Source: Pontibacter cellulosilyticus (lineage in GTDB: Bacteria > Bacteroidota > Bacteroidia > Cytophagales > Hymenobacteraceae). Taken from it: DNA of 64,000 nt. Shown piece after piece: positions 26,827 through 35,582 of this stretch. A model generated the notes under the pieces. That model ran no database searches and was not told where the DNA came from. It saw only the letters and a program-made list of their open reading frames with translations. How positions within the stretch are numbered: the first letter of the stretch is position 1; each line of letters opens with the position of its first letter. The position numbers were made by a program, and so were the translations under genes. Location of the stretch: NCBI RefSeq assembly GCF_014306105.1, contig NZ_JACRVF010000001.1:1070413-1134412 (forward strand), read 5' to 3'.

Positions 26827-28190
26827 CTTTGTACCAACTAAACTACATCCTCCAGCACTTTCACCTTCTTCACCCGAACGCGAAAGAACTATCCATTCAT
26901 TACGACACAGCAGAAGACATCCTGCACAAATGTAAAGTTAGCATCAGTAAGTATGCTGGCGGCTTTTTTGAGCAGAAAAGGCCCCGGCCGCAGCAGGTAG
27001 TGTGGCGCGCGTGGAAAGGGCAGCAGATTCCATTTTTCTTTGATGCCGAAAACGAGCAGGAACTGGTTACCTACCACTCCAACGGCACGGCAAGTATAAA
27101 CTACGACATTATTTCCTCTGCTTTTTACCTTTTAAGTGGCTGGCAGGAGTACTATGGCCCTGAACGGGACAAATTCAGGCGTTATACTTACAAAGCCAGT
27201 ATGCAGGCCAAGTATGGTTTTATCACCAAACCTGTTGTTAACTATTACTTTGATATACTCAAAGAGGTGCTGGAGCGCGTTCACCAAGTTGATTTAAGCT
27301 ACAGCCTTTGGGGCCAGCAACCCTTTGCCACCTGCCTTACCAGCGATATAGACCGCTTGCACAGCGCCTGGCGTGCCGCAGGAAAACAGGCATTTAAAGC
27401 AACAGAATTCAAAAGTGTAGCAGCATTGCTTGCCCGTAAAGCAGTTGGCAAAGATGCCTGGGATAATTTAGCTGAGGTAACGTCAGTGGCTGAGAAGTAT
27501 GGCGCTAAGACCACCATGTTCTTTTTGCCCAGCAACCAGTTTTACAACGGCTACCCCAATGCCGATTACGATGTAACAAAGCCTCGTTACCAGAAGCTTA
27601 TTTCGGCCCTGGCAGAATCCGGGCACGAAATTGCGCTCCACGGCAGCTTTGGCACCTCTAACGATCTGGTGCAGCTGAAAGCAGACCAGCGCAAGCTGCC
27701 TGTTCAGGTTAAGGGCAATCGCTTCCATTACCTGTGCTACCAACCAGAGAATACCGAACAGGTGCTGCAGCAAAGTAAACTGGAATACGACACAAGCCTT
27801 GGCTTCTCAGAGCATTTCGGATTCCGAAACTCATTTTGCCACCCCTTCTACCCTTTCGACTTTAACACCCACAAAGCAGCCAATTTTCTGGAGTTGCCAC
27901 TCATACTAATGGATACCACCCTTTATAGCATCAACTATATGAGCTTGAAGTCAGGCGAGGCAATGGCGGCAGTGAGCCCTGTTATAGAAGAAGTAATCAA
28001 GTTTGGAGGACTATTTACCATACTTTGGCACAACGAGAATTTCTCCTCTTACTCAGAGTTCCCGGTTGCGAAAGGTTCTCCTACTTGGCGGCAGGTGCTG
28101 GAACAGATCTTAACAAAAGTTAAATCAGAAAGTACCGATTTTTTAACCTGTGCAGAGGCTGCTGCTAAAATAAAAGGATCTGAAGACTGA
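26805..28190 (+). CDS. Polysaccharide deacetylase-type protein with a Bacteroidota N-terminal domain
   Basis: 461 residues. Residues 1-130 look like the DUF7033-type domain that precedes a NodB-like domain in Bacteroidota. The C-terminal domain has LTSDIDRLHS (motif 1 with Asp-Ile-Asp), SGHEIALHGSFGT (motif 2) and WHNENF near the end, so it is a NodB variant with an atypical first motif. Surface glycan trimming is likely. The ATG at 26805 lies inside the preceding gene. A TTG at 26829, two bases after that gene's stop, is an equally good start and gives 453 residues. Confidence 0.8.
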   Translation: MARSHKIALYQLNYILQHFHLLHPNAKELSIHYDTAEDILHKCKVSISKYAGGFFEQKRPRPQQVVWRAWKGQQIPFFFDAENEQELVTYHSNGTASINYDIISSAFYLLSGWQEYYGPERDKFRRYTYKASMQAKYGFITKPVVNYYFDILKEVLERVHQVDLSYSLWGQQPFATCLTSDIDRLHSAWRAAGKQAFKATEFKSVAALLARKAVGKDAWDNLAEVTSVAEKYGAKTTMFFLPSNQFYNGYPNADYDVTKPRYQKLISALAESGHEIALHGSFGTSNDLVQLKADQRKLPVQVKGNRFHYLCYQPENTEQVLQQSKLEYDTSLGFSEHFGFRNSFCHPFYPFDFNTHKAANFLELPLILMDTTLYSINYMSLKSGEAMAAVSPVIEEVIKFGGLFTILWHNENFSSYSEFPVAKGSPTWRQVLEQILTKVKSESTDFLTCAEAAAKIKGSED

Positions 28191-28277
28191 GCTCCTACTT
28201 CGTCACATGCTTAAATATTAGGTTTAAAGTATACTTTCACACAACTTTTAACTTACTTGCGGCTTCCAAATTAGCCA

Positions 28278-29768
28278 ATGAGTAAAACGTTACAGCGCGA
28301 AGGAATCTGGAATACCGTTATCTCCTATGCAGGTATACTGATAGGTTTTGTAAACGCTATTTACCTTTTCCCCAATTTCCTGGAAGAGGAACAGGTGGGT
28401 CTTACGCGTTTACTGATTTCCATTTCGATGATGTTTGCGCAGTTCTCTGCCCTCGGGTTCGTGAACATGAGCGTGCGTTACTTCCCTTACTTCCGTAACA
28501 AGGAGCAGAAGCACCATGGCTTTCTATTCCTGCTCCTGTCGGTGCCTATGGTTGGCTTTACCGTGGTTACAGCGCTGTTCCTAGTGTTTAAGCCAGTAGT
28601 AATGGACTATTACGACGACGAGGGCTCCAGGCTGCTGATTGACTACTACTATTACATCATCCCGCTGTCGCTGTTTACGCTGCTGTTTAACCTGTTCACA
28701 GCATACCTGCGTTCGCTCTTCAAAACGATCATCTCCTCTTTTGTACAGGAGTTCCTACTTAGGCTGCTTACCACGCTCCTAATTTCTGTTTTTGCCTTCG
28801 GCTGGATTGATTTTCAACTGTTCATGCTGTTATACATTGGCATTAACTCTATAATCGCGTTGGTGCTAGTGGTGTATACTTTGTGGTTGAAACAGCTGTT
28901 TATACTTCCGAGCATGTCGGGCCTCAAAATGATCCCGCTGCGCGAGATGCTGTTCTATGGCTTTTTTACGTTCATGGGCAACATCTCAGTTACCATCATA
29001 ACCACCGTAGATCAAGTAATGATCGGCTCCTACAGCCTAAGTGACAATGGTATTTATACTACAGCCTTCTTCATGACCAGTGTGATCATGGCTCCGGCCA
29101 GGTCTATTTTCAAGATCGCTTTTCCGCAGGTGGCTGAGTACTGGAAGGAGCAGAACATGGTGAAGATGGAGCAGCTCTACAAGCAGATCACCGTCATTAA
29201 CATGATCGTAGGGCTGCTGCTTTTTATTGGAATATGGGCTAACATAGATAACCTTTACTCTTTTATGCCAGAAACCTACAGCGCTGGTAAATATGTAGTG
29301 CTGTTCCTCTCAATGGCACGTATCGTAGACCTGGCAACCGGCATCAACGGAATTATACTTGCCACTTCGGATAAGTATAGATGGGACCTGCTGTTTAACG
29401 TTGTGCTGGCTATACTTACTATCTGGACCAACTACTACTTTATTCCGCTGTATGGTATTGAGGGGGCCGCCTTTGCGTCGATGCTTTCTTATATCATCAT
29501 CAACCTGGCGCGTTTGTTCTTTGTGCAGTTTGTGTACAAGATGCAGCCGTTTGCCCTGAATGCGGTAACGATAACGGTAATAGCCGGAGTAGCCTTGGGT
29601 GCATCGTACCTGCTGCCGTACCTGGGGAATGTCTTCTTGGACATACTTGTGCGCTCTGCTTTGATCACAGCCATTTATGGTGGGCTGATGATCGGCCTGA
29701 ACGTATACCCGGATATGAATGAGTGGCTGAAGAAGATCGTTTACAGCACGACCGGCTGGAAATTATAA
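28278..29768 (+). CDS. Oligosaccharide flippase (Wzx-like, MATE/MVF fold)
   Basis: 496 residues with about 12-14 hydrophobic helices and no signal peptide. The start REGIWNTVISYAGILIGFVNAIYLFP and the later MLFYGFFTFMGNISVTIITTVDQVMIG (near residue 235) are typical of polysaccharide flippases of the O-antigen type. It would move undecaprenyl-linked glycan across the inner membrane. No Wzy polymerase or ligase is seen in the window. It overlaps the convergent oxidoreductase gene tail to tail by six bases. Confidence 0.85.
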   Translation: MSKTLQREGIWNTVISYAGILIGFVNAIYLFPNFLEEEQVGLTRLLISISMMFAQFSALGFVNMSVRYFPYFRNKEQKHHGFLFLLLSVPMVGFTVVTALFLVFKPVVMDYYDDEGSRLLIDYYYYIIPLSLFTLLFNLFTAYLRSLFKTIISSFVQEFLLRLLTTLLISVFAFGWIDFQLFMLLYIGINSIIALVLVVYTLWLKQLFILPSMSGLKMIPLREMLFYGFFTFMGNISVTIITTVDQVMIGSYSLSDNGIYTTAFFMTSVIMAPARSIFKIAFPQVAEYWKEQNMVKMEQLYKQITVINMIVGLLLFIGIWANIDNLYSFMPETYSAGKYVVLFLSMARIVDLATGINGIILATSDKYRWDLLFNVVLAILTIWTNYYFIPLYGIEGAAFASMLSYIIINLARLFFVQFVYKMQPFALNAVTITVIAGVALGASYLLPYLGNVFLDILVRSALITAIYGGLMIGLNVYPDMNEWLKKIVYSTTGWKL

Positions 29769-30803
29769 GTTAACAGGGACTGCTTTTAACGCATACATCC
29801 GCTCGATAATCTCTACCACTTTCAGCCCCTCCTGTGCATTGGTGGTAGCAGTTGTTTGCTGCCGCAAAGTGCTTATCACGTTCTCAAATACAAACTGATG
29901 ATTTGCTGCGCTGCCGGTATAGTGGCCGTAATTGTTGGCAGGCATACATGGCTTTAACTCCGGCAAAGTATAGTTTCGGATGTCACAATACTCTACACTG
30001 TTCATGTACTGTCCACCTACTTTTATACTTCCGTTTTCGGCGATGATGGTAATGCTGCTTTCCAGGTTTTGAGAGTGCACAGCGGTAGTATAGTTAAACG
30101 TGCCGAAGCCTCCGTTCTCAAATTCAAATTGCAGGTAGCCACTGTCTTCAAACTCGGTTAAAGCAGCATGGTTAAAGTTTCTGAACTGCCCGTTTATACG
30201 ATCTACATCGCCGAAAAGCCAGTATAGCATGTCCACGAAATGGCTGAACTGCGTGAACAGAGTGCCACCGTCTTTAACAGCATCGCCACGCCAGCCACCG
30301 GGCAAATAATAGCGTTCATTGCGGTTCCAGAAGCAATTTACCTGCACATGGTACAGTTGCCCTAGCACCCCGCTTTGCACCACCTCTTTCAGCCACACCG
30401 CCGGCGGACTGTACCGGTTCTGCATCACGCAAAAAATTTGGCGGTTGGCAGCCTCTGCTGCATCGATCATCTCCTGGCAATGCGCTGCCTCCAGTGCCAT
30501 TGGTTTCTCGCATACCACATGCAGTCCGTGTTGCAAACCAGCTAAGGTGTGCGGGTGGTGCAGGTAATTGGGCGTACACACACAAAGCACATCAGCCCCC
30601 ACTCCGGCAAGTATAAATTCTTCCAGACTGGCAAAGCGGGGCACTCCTGCAAAATCATCTTCAAGTATAAAATCCTCCCGGTTATCGATCAGGGCAACTA
30701 AGGCAGCATTAGGGTTCTGAAGTATAAGCTGTGCATGGCGGCGGCCTATATGCCCTATCCCTATCACAGCAAACCGGATTTTAGGAGCAGAAATATCAGC
30801 CAT
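29763..30803 (-). CDS. Gfo/Idh/MocA oxidoreductase, WlbA/WbpB-like
   Basis: 346 residues. The N-terminal Rossmann motif is VIGIGHIGRRHAQ (residues 13-25). CEKPM near residue 95 holds the catalytic Lys. QNRYSPPAVWLKEVV, then CFWNRNERYY and GGTLFTQFSHFVDML near 180, resemble the UDP-N-acetyl-2-amino-2-deoxyglucuronate dehydrogenases WlbA/WbpB. These make the 3-keto sugar for a 2,3-diamino uronic acid. It overlaps the upstream aminotransferase gene by eight bases, so the pair acts as one unit. The acetyltransferase and the UDP-GlcNAc 6-dehydrogenase are not in the window. Confidence 0.8.
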   Translation of the reverse strand: MADISAPKIRFAVIGIGHIGRRHAQLILQNPNAALVALIDNREDFILEDDFAGVPRFASLEEFILAGVGADVLCVCTPNYLHHPHTLAGLQHGLHVVCEKPMALEAAHCQEMIDAAEAANRQIFCVMQNRYSPPAVWLKEVVQSGVLGQLYHVQVNCFWNRNERYYLPGGWRGDAVKDGGTLFTQFSHFVDMLYWLFGDVDRINGQFRNFNHAALTEFEDSGYLQFEFENGGFGTFNYTTAVHSQNLESSITIIAENGSIKVGGQYMNSVEYCDIRNYTLPELKPCMPANNYGHYTGSAANHQFVFENVISTLRQQTTATTNAQEGLKVVEIIERMYALKAVPVNL

Positions 30804-31932
30804 GGCTCTTCACAAAATCCAGTACGTGCTGGCAAATGTAAGTTAATTGATCTTCCTTCAGCTCAGAGTGCATTGGAAGCGACAACACACTTTTACTTAA
30901 CAGCTCCGAATTAGGAAAGTCTCCTGATGTAAAGCCTAGGTAGGTATAGGCTTCCTGCAAATGCAAGGGCTCTGGGTAATACACCATACTAGGAATGTGG
31001 TTGTCGCGTAGGTGTGCTTTCAGGCCATCGCGCAGCTCAGGTGCTACTGTAATGGTATACTGATGGTACACATGTGAGCTGTAGGATGCCCGATGTGGGG
31101 CCTGTATGGCAGTAATTTCGGCAAAGGCATTGTCGTAGAAGCGGGCAATTTCCTGGCGGGCAGCGTTGTACTCGTCCACGTACTTGATCTTTACATCCAG
31201 CATGGCCGCCTGCAGCGTATCCAGACGGGAATTAACTCCTAATGTTGAGAATTTATACTTTTCAGACTGCCCGTGGTTGGCAATTTTCTGGATAATAGCA
31301 GCCAGTTTATCATCATTTGTAAACACAGCACCTCCGTCTCCCATTCCGCCTAGTGGTTTAGAAGGAAAAAAGGAAGTCGTACCAATATGGCCTATGGTAC
31401 CTAGTTTAGAAGAATGCCCATCCGGATGCGCATATTCAGCACCCAACGATTGAGCATTGTCCTCGATAACAAACAGGTTATGTTCCTCAGCAATCTCCAT
31501 TATCTCGCGCATGGCAGCACCTTGCCCGAATAAGTGCACCGGGATAATGGCAGCTGTGGCAGGAGTGATCACATTTTTTACTGATGCCGGATCAATAGTG
31601 AAGGTTTCGGGTAGTACATCGGCAAAAACAGGTTTAAAGCCTAGCAAAGCTACAACCTCTGCTCCCGAAACATAATTAAAAGAAGGTACAATCACTTCGG
31701 CACCGGCCGGCAGTTGAAACGCCATCAGCGCGATCTGCAAAGCATCTGTACCATTAGCGCAAGGTATGGCATGGCGCACCTGTAGGTAATTTTCCAGGCT
31801 ACGGGCAAAATTGGCCACCTGAGGCCCGTTAATAAACTCCATACTTTCCATCACGGCACTGAAAGCGGCATCCAACTCGGGTTTGAGTTTAGCATACTGG
31901 GCTTTCAGATCCACCATCTTTATATCTTCCAT
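30796..31932 (-). CDS. DegT/DnrJ/EryC1 aminotransferase, WlbC/WbpE-like
   Basis: 378 residues from the ATG at 31930-31932 (MEDIKMVDLKAQY); an upstream ATG at 31986 would add 18 residues that are not typical. ANGTDALQIALMAF and GAEVIVPSFNYVSGAEV are the PLP-phosphate and channel regions. FFPSKPLGGMGDGGAV carries the PLP lysine near residue 185. These fit the WbpE/WlbC type, which aminates the 3-keto sugar made by its downstream partner. The two genes overlap by eight bases. Confidence 0.82.
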   Translation of the reverse strand: MEDIKMVDLKAQYAKLKPELDAAFSAVMESMEFINGPQVANFARSLENYLQVRHAIPCANGTDALQIALMAFQLPAGAEVIVPSFNYVSGAEVVALLGFKPVFADVLPETFTIDPASVKNVITPATAAIIPVHLFGQGAAMREIMEIAEEHNLFVIEDNAQSLGAEYAHPDGHSSKLGTIGHIGTTSFFPSKPLGGMGDGGAVFTNDDKLAAIIQKIANHGQSEKYKFSTLGVNSRLDTLQAAMLDVKIKYVDEYNAARQEIARFYDNAFAEITAIQAPHRASYSSHVYHQYTITVAPELRDGLKAHLRDNHIPSMVYYPEPLHLQEAYTYLGFTSGDFPNSELLSKSVLSLPMHSELKEDQLTYICQHVLDFVKSHG

Positions 31933-32095
31933 GCAGGGGAGGCTATTTTGTACTCTCTTAACAACAAAGATAATTAAAGCTTTCAATCCGACCTTATGGC
32001 GTAGGTATAAAGTCCTTGTCCGCTCAAAAAATATTAAGCATAACTCATAGTGGTGCTAACCGTTATAAAATACTGTTCACCAAAAAGATAAAACT

Positions 32096-32767
32096 ATGCA
32101 CACAATTACGAAATATTCCCTGTTGAGCATTTGCTTCTTACTGCTCTTATCCTGCAATAACAACGAGGCTAACGAAGAATCCGAAATTGCCTATACTGAG
32201 TACAAAGATTATGTAACACAAACTGAAGCGGAGGCTAATGCAGAGCTAAGCGAAACTGAAATGAGAGCCATGCGGAAGTCAGTTCAGGACAGCACCTTAT
32301 GGCAAACAGAATCTGCAGAGCTAATGCAAGAATACGACACCAGGGAAAAGAGAGTAAGAAACAATATTGACACTTATGATGAGGCCAGACGTGCAGAAAT
32401 AGAAGATTTAGATGCCAGATACAATATGGCCATAGAGAACCGTGAGCGCAAGTACCAGGAAGTGAGTCGCAGGTATAAATTAAGGGAGGACCTAGTGGGC
32501 TTGCCTATTAGCGCAGATGACCTAACAGCTATCTCAGCAACTGAACTGGCACCAACTTACACCCGATTTGTGGACACACTTGAAGACCGAGTAAATGAAT
32601 TTGAGACAAACGAATGGAACTTGATAGAAGGATGGTGGATTGCATTGAATAATCGCAAAAACGCCTTAGAAGGCGAATTAAGTGCCGATGCAAAGAGAAC
32701 TATCGACAACGCAACAGCTCAATACAAGCAGATACGAGAAGCTGAACTGACAGTTGAAGGTGTTTAA
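32096..32767 (+). CDS. Helical lipoprotein, family B (paralogue of the gene at 9015)
   Basis: 223 residues. A signal peptide ends at Cys20 of the lipobox LLLSC. The mature chain is highly charged and alpha-helical, with EYDTREKRVRNNIDTYDEARR-like coiled-coil stretches. It shares the C-terminal pattern DLT-x-I, Y-x-x-F, W, LN-x-RK-x-x-L with the lipoprotein at 9015-9620. Function is unknown. The gene stands alone between the glycan island and ftsE. Confidence 0.7.
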   Translation: MHTITKYSLLSICFLLLLSCNNNEANEESEIAYTEYKDYVTQTEAEANAELSETEMRAMRKSVQDSTLWQTESAELMQEYDTREKRVRNNIDTYDEARRAEIEDLDARYNMAIENRERKYQEVSRRYKLREDLVGLPISADDLTAISATELAPTYTRFVDTLEDRVNEFETNEWNLIEGWWIALNNRKNALEGELSADAKRTIDNATAQYKQIREAELTVEGV

Positions 32768-32843
32768 AAAGTAGTAACCAGATAACTCTACACAGCCATT
32801 CGGTTATAAGCTCATGCCCTGGCTAGCTAGTGCTAACAGGCTG

Positions 32844-33554
32844 TTAGTATCCGTTAGTTAGGGTAAATTGCTCTACTTTCGAGTCCAGCACTTTTCCGTT
32901 TGCGCATTTTAGAACGCGCTTCGGATAGCGATTGATGATCTCGTAGTTGTGCGTAGCCATAAGTATGGCCGTACCGCTGTTGTTGATTTCTTCGAACAGT
33001 TTCATGATACCGTCGGCCACCATCGGGTCTAAGTTACCAGTTGGCTCATCAGCAAAAAGTATAACCGGTTCGTTAAGCAATGCCCGTGCAATTACAATTC
33101 GCTGCTGCTCTCCACCCGACAACTGATGCGGCATTTTGTTCGCAGCGGCATCCAACCCAACACGCATCAGCACTTCCGACATGCGCTGCTTTATCTTAGA
33201 CTTATCTTTCCAGCCGGTTGCACGAAGTACAAAGCTCAGGTTTTCGGCAACTGTTCTATCAAACAAAAGCTGAAAATCCTGAAATATGATACCAATCTTA
33301 CGTCTAAGGTAAGGCACCTGCTTTTTAGGAAGCTTTGTCAGATTAAACTCTGCAACTGTTGCCGAGCCAACGAGCAATGGCAGGTCGGAATAGAGGGTTT
33401 TAAGCAAAGAACTTTTTCCGCTTCCGGTACGGCCTACTAAGTATACAAACTCTCCTTTCTCAATGTCGAAATTAACATTGCTAAGAATTGTATTAACGTC
33501 TTGGTAAATAGAAACTTCGCGAAGCGATACAACCGGAGAAGTAGAAAAATTCAT
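32844..33554 (-). CDS. ftsE: Cell division ATP-binding protein FtsE
   Basis: 236 residues. Walker A GRTGSGKSS is at about 40-48, the Q-loop in IIFQDFQLL, the signature LSGGEQQRI near 144 and Walker B VILFADEPTGNLDP near 160. The H-loop is MATHNYEI. The FtsE subfamily uses ATP to drive FtsX, which controls peptidoglycan hydrolases at the septum. No ftsX is adjacent; the neighbour upstream is the small protein at 33561. In some Bacteroidota FtsE and FtsX genes are separated. A LolD-type ABC protein is the main alternative. Confidence 0.85.
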   Translation of the reverse strand: MNFSTSPVVSLREVSIYQDVNTILSNVNFDIEKGEFVYLVGRTGSGKSSLLKTLYSDLPLLVGSATVAEFNLTKLPKKQVPYLRRKIGIIFQDFQLLFDRTVAENLSFVLRATGWKDKSKIKQRMSEVLMRVGLDAAANKMPHQLSGGEQQRIVIARALLNEPVILFADEPTGNLDPMVADGIMKLFEEINNSGTAILMATHNYEIINRYPKRVLKCANGKVLDSKVEQFTLTNGY

Positions 33555-33560
33555 AAAAAC

Positions 33561-33764
33561 TCAAATCTCTAATTTCTGAAGCTTACCAAAGTCAAGCGAC
33601 TCGATAAGTGCAGCAAGCGCATCCTCCTTACCTTCTAGGCCATAACGGTCCAGATTTTTAAGGGGTCTGTCGGCTCTAAAATAGGCAATCAGCACAAAAT
33701 TATCGTCCCGAAGCTGTATATAATCCGGAATTTTGGCCTTGCCCTTAACTTTGATGATGTACAT
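33561..33764 (-). CDS. Small conserved-type protein upstream of ftsE
   Basis: 67 residues, no signal peptide or transmembrane helix. MYIIKVKGKAKIPDYIQLRDDNFVLIAYFRAD suggests a small beta-rich fold, followed by a helix ending in ALIESLDFGKLQKLEI. It begins six bases upstream of ftsE in the same direction, so co-translation is likely. Function is unknown. The tight coupling hints at a link to division or to the FtsE complex. Confidence 0.65.
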   Translation of the reverse strand: MYIIKVKGKAKIPDYIQLRDDNFVLIAYFRADRPLKNLDRYGLEGKEDALAALIESLDFGKLQKLEI

Positions 33765-33770
33765 TTATTT

Positions 33771-33852
33771 AGAATTATGAATTAAAAATTAGAAATTAAA
33801 AATGAAAGTGGTTAAACTCTCATTTCTAACTTCTAATTCATAATTTCTAATT
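33771..33852. repeat. AT-rich imperfect palindrome (ATTAGAAATTAG type)
   Basis: A left arm (33771-33804) and right arm (33818-33852) form an imperfect inverted repeat built from ATTAGAAATT and AATTTCTAAT units. It fills the gap between the small protein gene and the transaldolase gene. A second element with the same arms is at 46814-46891. Confidence 0.55.
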
Positions 33853-33856
33853 AAAC

Positions 33857-34513
33857 TTATTTATTTCCTTTCGCGTGGTCAGCCAGGAACTGCTCCAGAC
33901 CGCTGTCAGTTAGCGGGTGCTTCAACAGGCCAGTGATCACCTTCAGCGGGCATGTTACTACGTCAGCGCCAAGCTCAGCACACTGCACCAAGTGCATAAC
34001 GTGGCGAACAGATGCTGCCAAAACCTGTGTCTGGTAACCGTAGTTGCCATAGATGTGCACGATCTGCTCGATAAGCTGTAAACCGTCAGTAGATACGTCA
34101 TCTAAGCGACCAATGAACGGAGACACGTACGTGGCACCTGCCTTAGCAGCCAACAAAGCCTGGCCAGCAGAGAACACTAGTGTACAGTTTGTCTTGATGC
34201 CTTTTTCGCTGAAGTAACGAATAGCTTTTACACCGTCGCGGATCATAGGCACTTTTACAACGATGTTCGGGTGCAGCTCGGCAAGCAGTTCACCTTCGCG
34301 TACAATACCATCAAAATCAGTTGCAATTACCTCTGCGCTGATGTCGCCGTCTACAATTTCGCATATTTGCTTGTAGTGCGCCATTACGTTATCGTGGCCA
34401 AAAATACCCTCTTTCGCCATCAGCGATGGGTTTGTGGTTACGCCGTCTAAAACGCCAAGGTCGTGCGCCTCCTGAATTTCCTGCAGGTTTGCAGTATCGA
34501 TAAAGAATTTCAT
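33857..34513 (-). CDS. fsa: Fructose-6-phosphate aldolase / transaldolase (short type)
   Basis: 218 residues, a TIM barrel of the short transaldolase class. [13 protein letters not shown] is the start, GVTTNPSLM follows at about 25, and the Schiff-base lysine is in VVKVPM near residue 85. [12 protein letters not shown] is near 135. The length and motifs fit fructose-6-phosphate aldolase or a transaldolase that works in the non-oxidative pentose phosphate pathway. Sequence alone does not settle which reaction dominates. The SRP RNA gene lies 108 bases upstream on the same strand. Confidence 0.85.
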   Translation of the reverse strand: MKFFIDTANLQEIQEAHDLGVLDGVTTNPSLMAKEGIFGHDNVMAHYKQICEIVDGDISAEVIATDFDGIVREGELLAELHPNIVVKVPMIRDGVKAIRYFSEKGIKTNCTLVFSAGQALLAAKAGATYVSPFIGRLDDVSTDGLQLIEQIVHIYGNYGYQTQVLAASVRHVMHLVQCAELGADVVTCPLKVITGLLKHPLTDSGLEQFLADHAKGNK

Positions 34514-34621
34514 AATGCTGAAGTGTAGTAGATTATGCCTACAAATCTAACGCATTAATTGGGAAACCGGAAAGTAATAGCTGGAAATTTGAAAGAGAGG
34601 GTGCCCGTTGAGGTATGGGCA

Positions 34622-34720
34622 AAAAAAAGTGGCAAACCGACATCGCGCCGCTCAACCGCCTACCCTTGCTACCTTCCGGTCCTGGGGGAGTTCAGCAGGA
34701 GCTGGCCGTGCCGATTTGCC
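34622..34720 (-). ncRNA. ffs: Small SRP RNA (4.5S RNA)
   Basis: The minus strand carries AGGACCGGAAGGTAGCA, the conserved SRP RNA apical domain that Ffh binds. The flanks form a long hairpin: GGCAAATCGGCA at the 5' end (34720-34709) pairs with TGTCGGTTTGCC at the 3' end (34642-34631), with one G-U or mismatch position. A U tract (34629-34621) follows directly and ends transcription. Length is about 99 nt, as expected for the bacterial short form. A perfect consensus promoter lies 5 bases upstream. The Ffh protein gene is at 12900-14234. Confidence 0.92.
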
Positions 34721-34724
34721 GTTG

Positions 34725-34755
34725 CAAAGGTACGAACATTTTTATTCAATGCAAA
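34725..34755 (-). promoter_or_regulatory. Perfect Bacteroidota promoter of the SRP RNA
   Basis: On the minus strand TTTG (34755-34752), exactly 19 bases, then TACCTTTG (34732-34725) match the TTTG-N19-TAnnTTTG consensus at every fixed position. The predicted start falls at about 34720, the first base of the folded RNA. Confidence 0.88.
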
Positions 34756-35090
34756 TGGTGAGAAGTATAAAGTTAGGTTTTTGAGTGTGAAACACGGTTT
34801 GTAGTTGATGGTCAGGAGGAAAGATTTGTAAGATACCTGAATCAGGATTTGCAGAATTATAAAAGATAGGCAAGATTTTGAAAATGCTGGCTCCTACCTC
34901 CCATCTTTAGCCAGTTACGGTAGCTTATGTTTACTTCTCTTATTGCCATCATAGTAGCGGCTGTTTCTCTTTTCACGTTATCCTGCAAATGATAAACTCC
35001 GGACGTGATTTGGGAGTCTATGATGAAAGAGAGTGATTCGTGTGCTACAAAGCTTGTATATCTGCAACAACAGTATCAGAATTCCCCGCC

Positions 35091-35198
35091 TTGGATAAGG
35101 AGGGGATAAAGGGGTGGTTGCAACAGTTGCTGAGGAAAGAGAACAGGATAACTTGATCTGGAAACGATTGTCATCCCCTACCCCCTTCAAAGGGGACT
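35091..35198. repeat. CCCC/GGGG-rich inverted repeat
   Basis: The left arm (about 35092-35120, TCCCCGCC...AGGAGGGGATAAAGGGG) and the right arm (about 35171-35199, CATCCCCTACCCCCTT...GGGGAC) are imperfect inverted repeats. The pattern resembles intergenic palindromes common in Bacteroidota. Confidence 0.5.
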
Positions 35199-35250
35199 TT
35201 CTGCTGTTGCTTTAGCATGAGTTTATATTTTGAAGCAGCGGCCATTGCTC

Positions 35251-35270
35251 GGACAGGTCGCGACCTGTCC
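35251..35270. repeat. Perfect 20-bp palindrome
   Basis: GGACAGGTCGCGACCTGTCC is fully self-complementary with a central TCGCGA. The same CAGGTCGCGACCTGTCC core is, to my knowledge, a widely dispersed repeat in several bacterial genomes. Confidence 0.75.
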
Positions 35271-35335
35271 CTACAAATCAGAATCCATGCTTTGTCTCTG
35301 GTTGCAAAGGCCACAGCGAAGAAGTGTCCATCCCA

Positions 35336-35460
35336 GTCCTTGGCTTGAGCGCCTTCTAGGTTTCCGGTGACGAGCTTTAGCGAGGCAGCCCGAGGCACGA
35401 GGGCAGGAAAGATAGACAGCGCGATGGCCAAGGACGAGGTCTCCCGGCCTAGAGGGCACC
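35336..35460. repeat. GC-rich structured repeat-like segment
   Basis: The segment carries inverted matches GCGCCTTCTAGG...CGG (about 35350) and CGGCCTAGAGGGC (about 35445), plus TCCTTGGC (35337) and GCCAAGGA (35427). It is GC-richer than its surroundings. It looks like a mobile or dispersed repeat; confirming this needs a genome-wide search. Confidence 0.4.
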
Positions 35461-35582
35461 ATAATAATACAGCAAATATGACTAAGGAAGAACGCCAGTT
35501 AGAAAGTAAAGCGGAAAGTAAAAGTAGAACCCTACCCCACTCCTTCATTTCCAACTTCAAACCCAATCAAAAAGCAGAATCT

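Noticed and set aside
35171..35566. 131-codon minus-strand frame in the repeat region
   Set aside because: No domain, and it spans three repeat-like elements; treated as translated repeat DNA.
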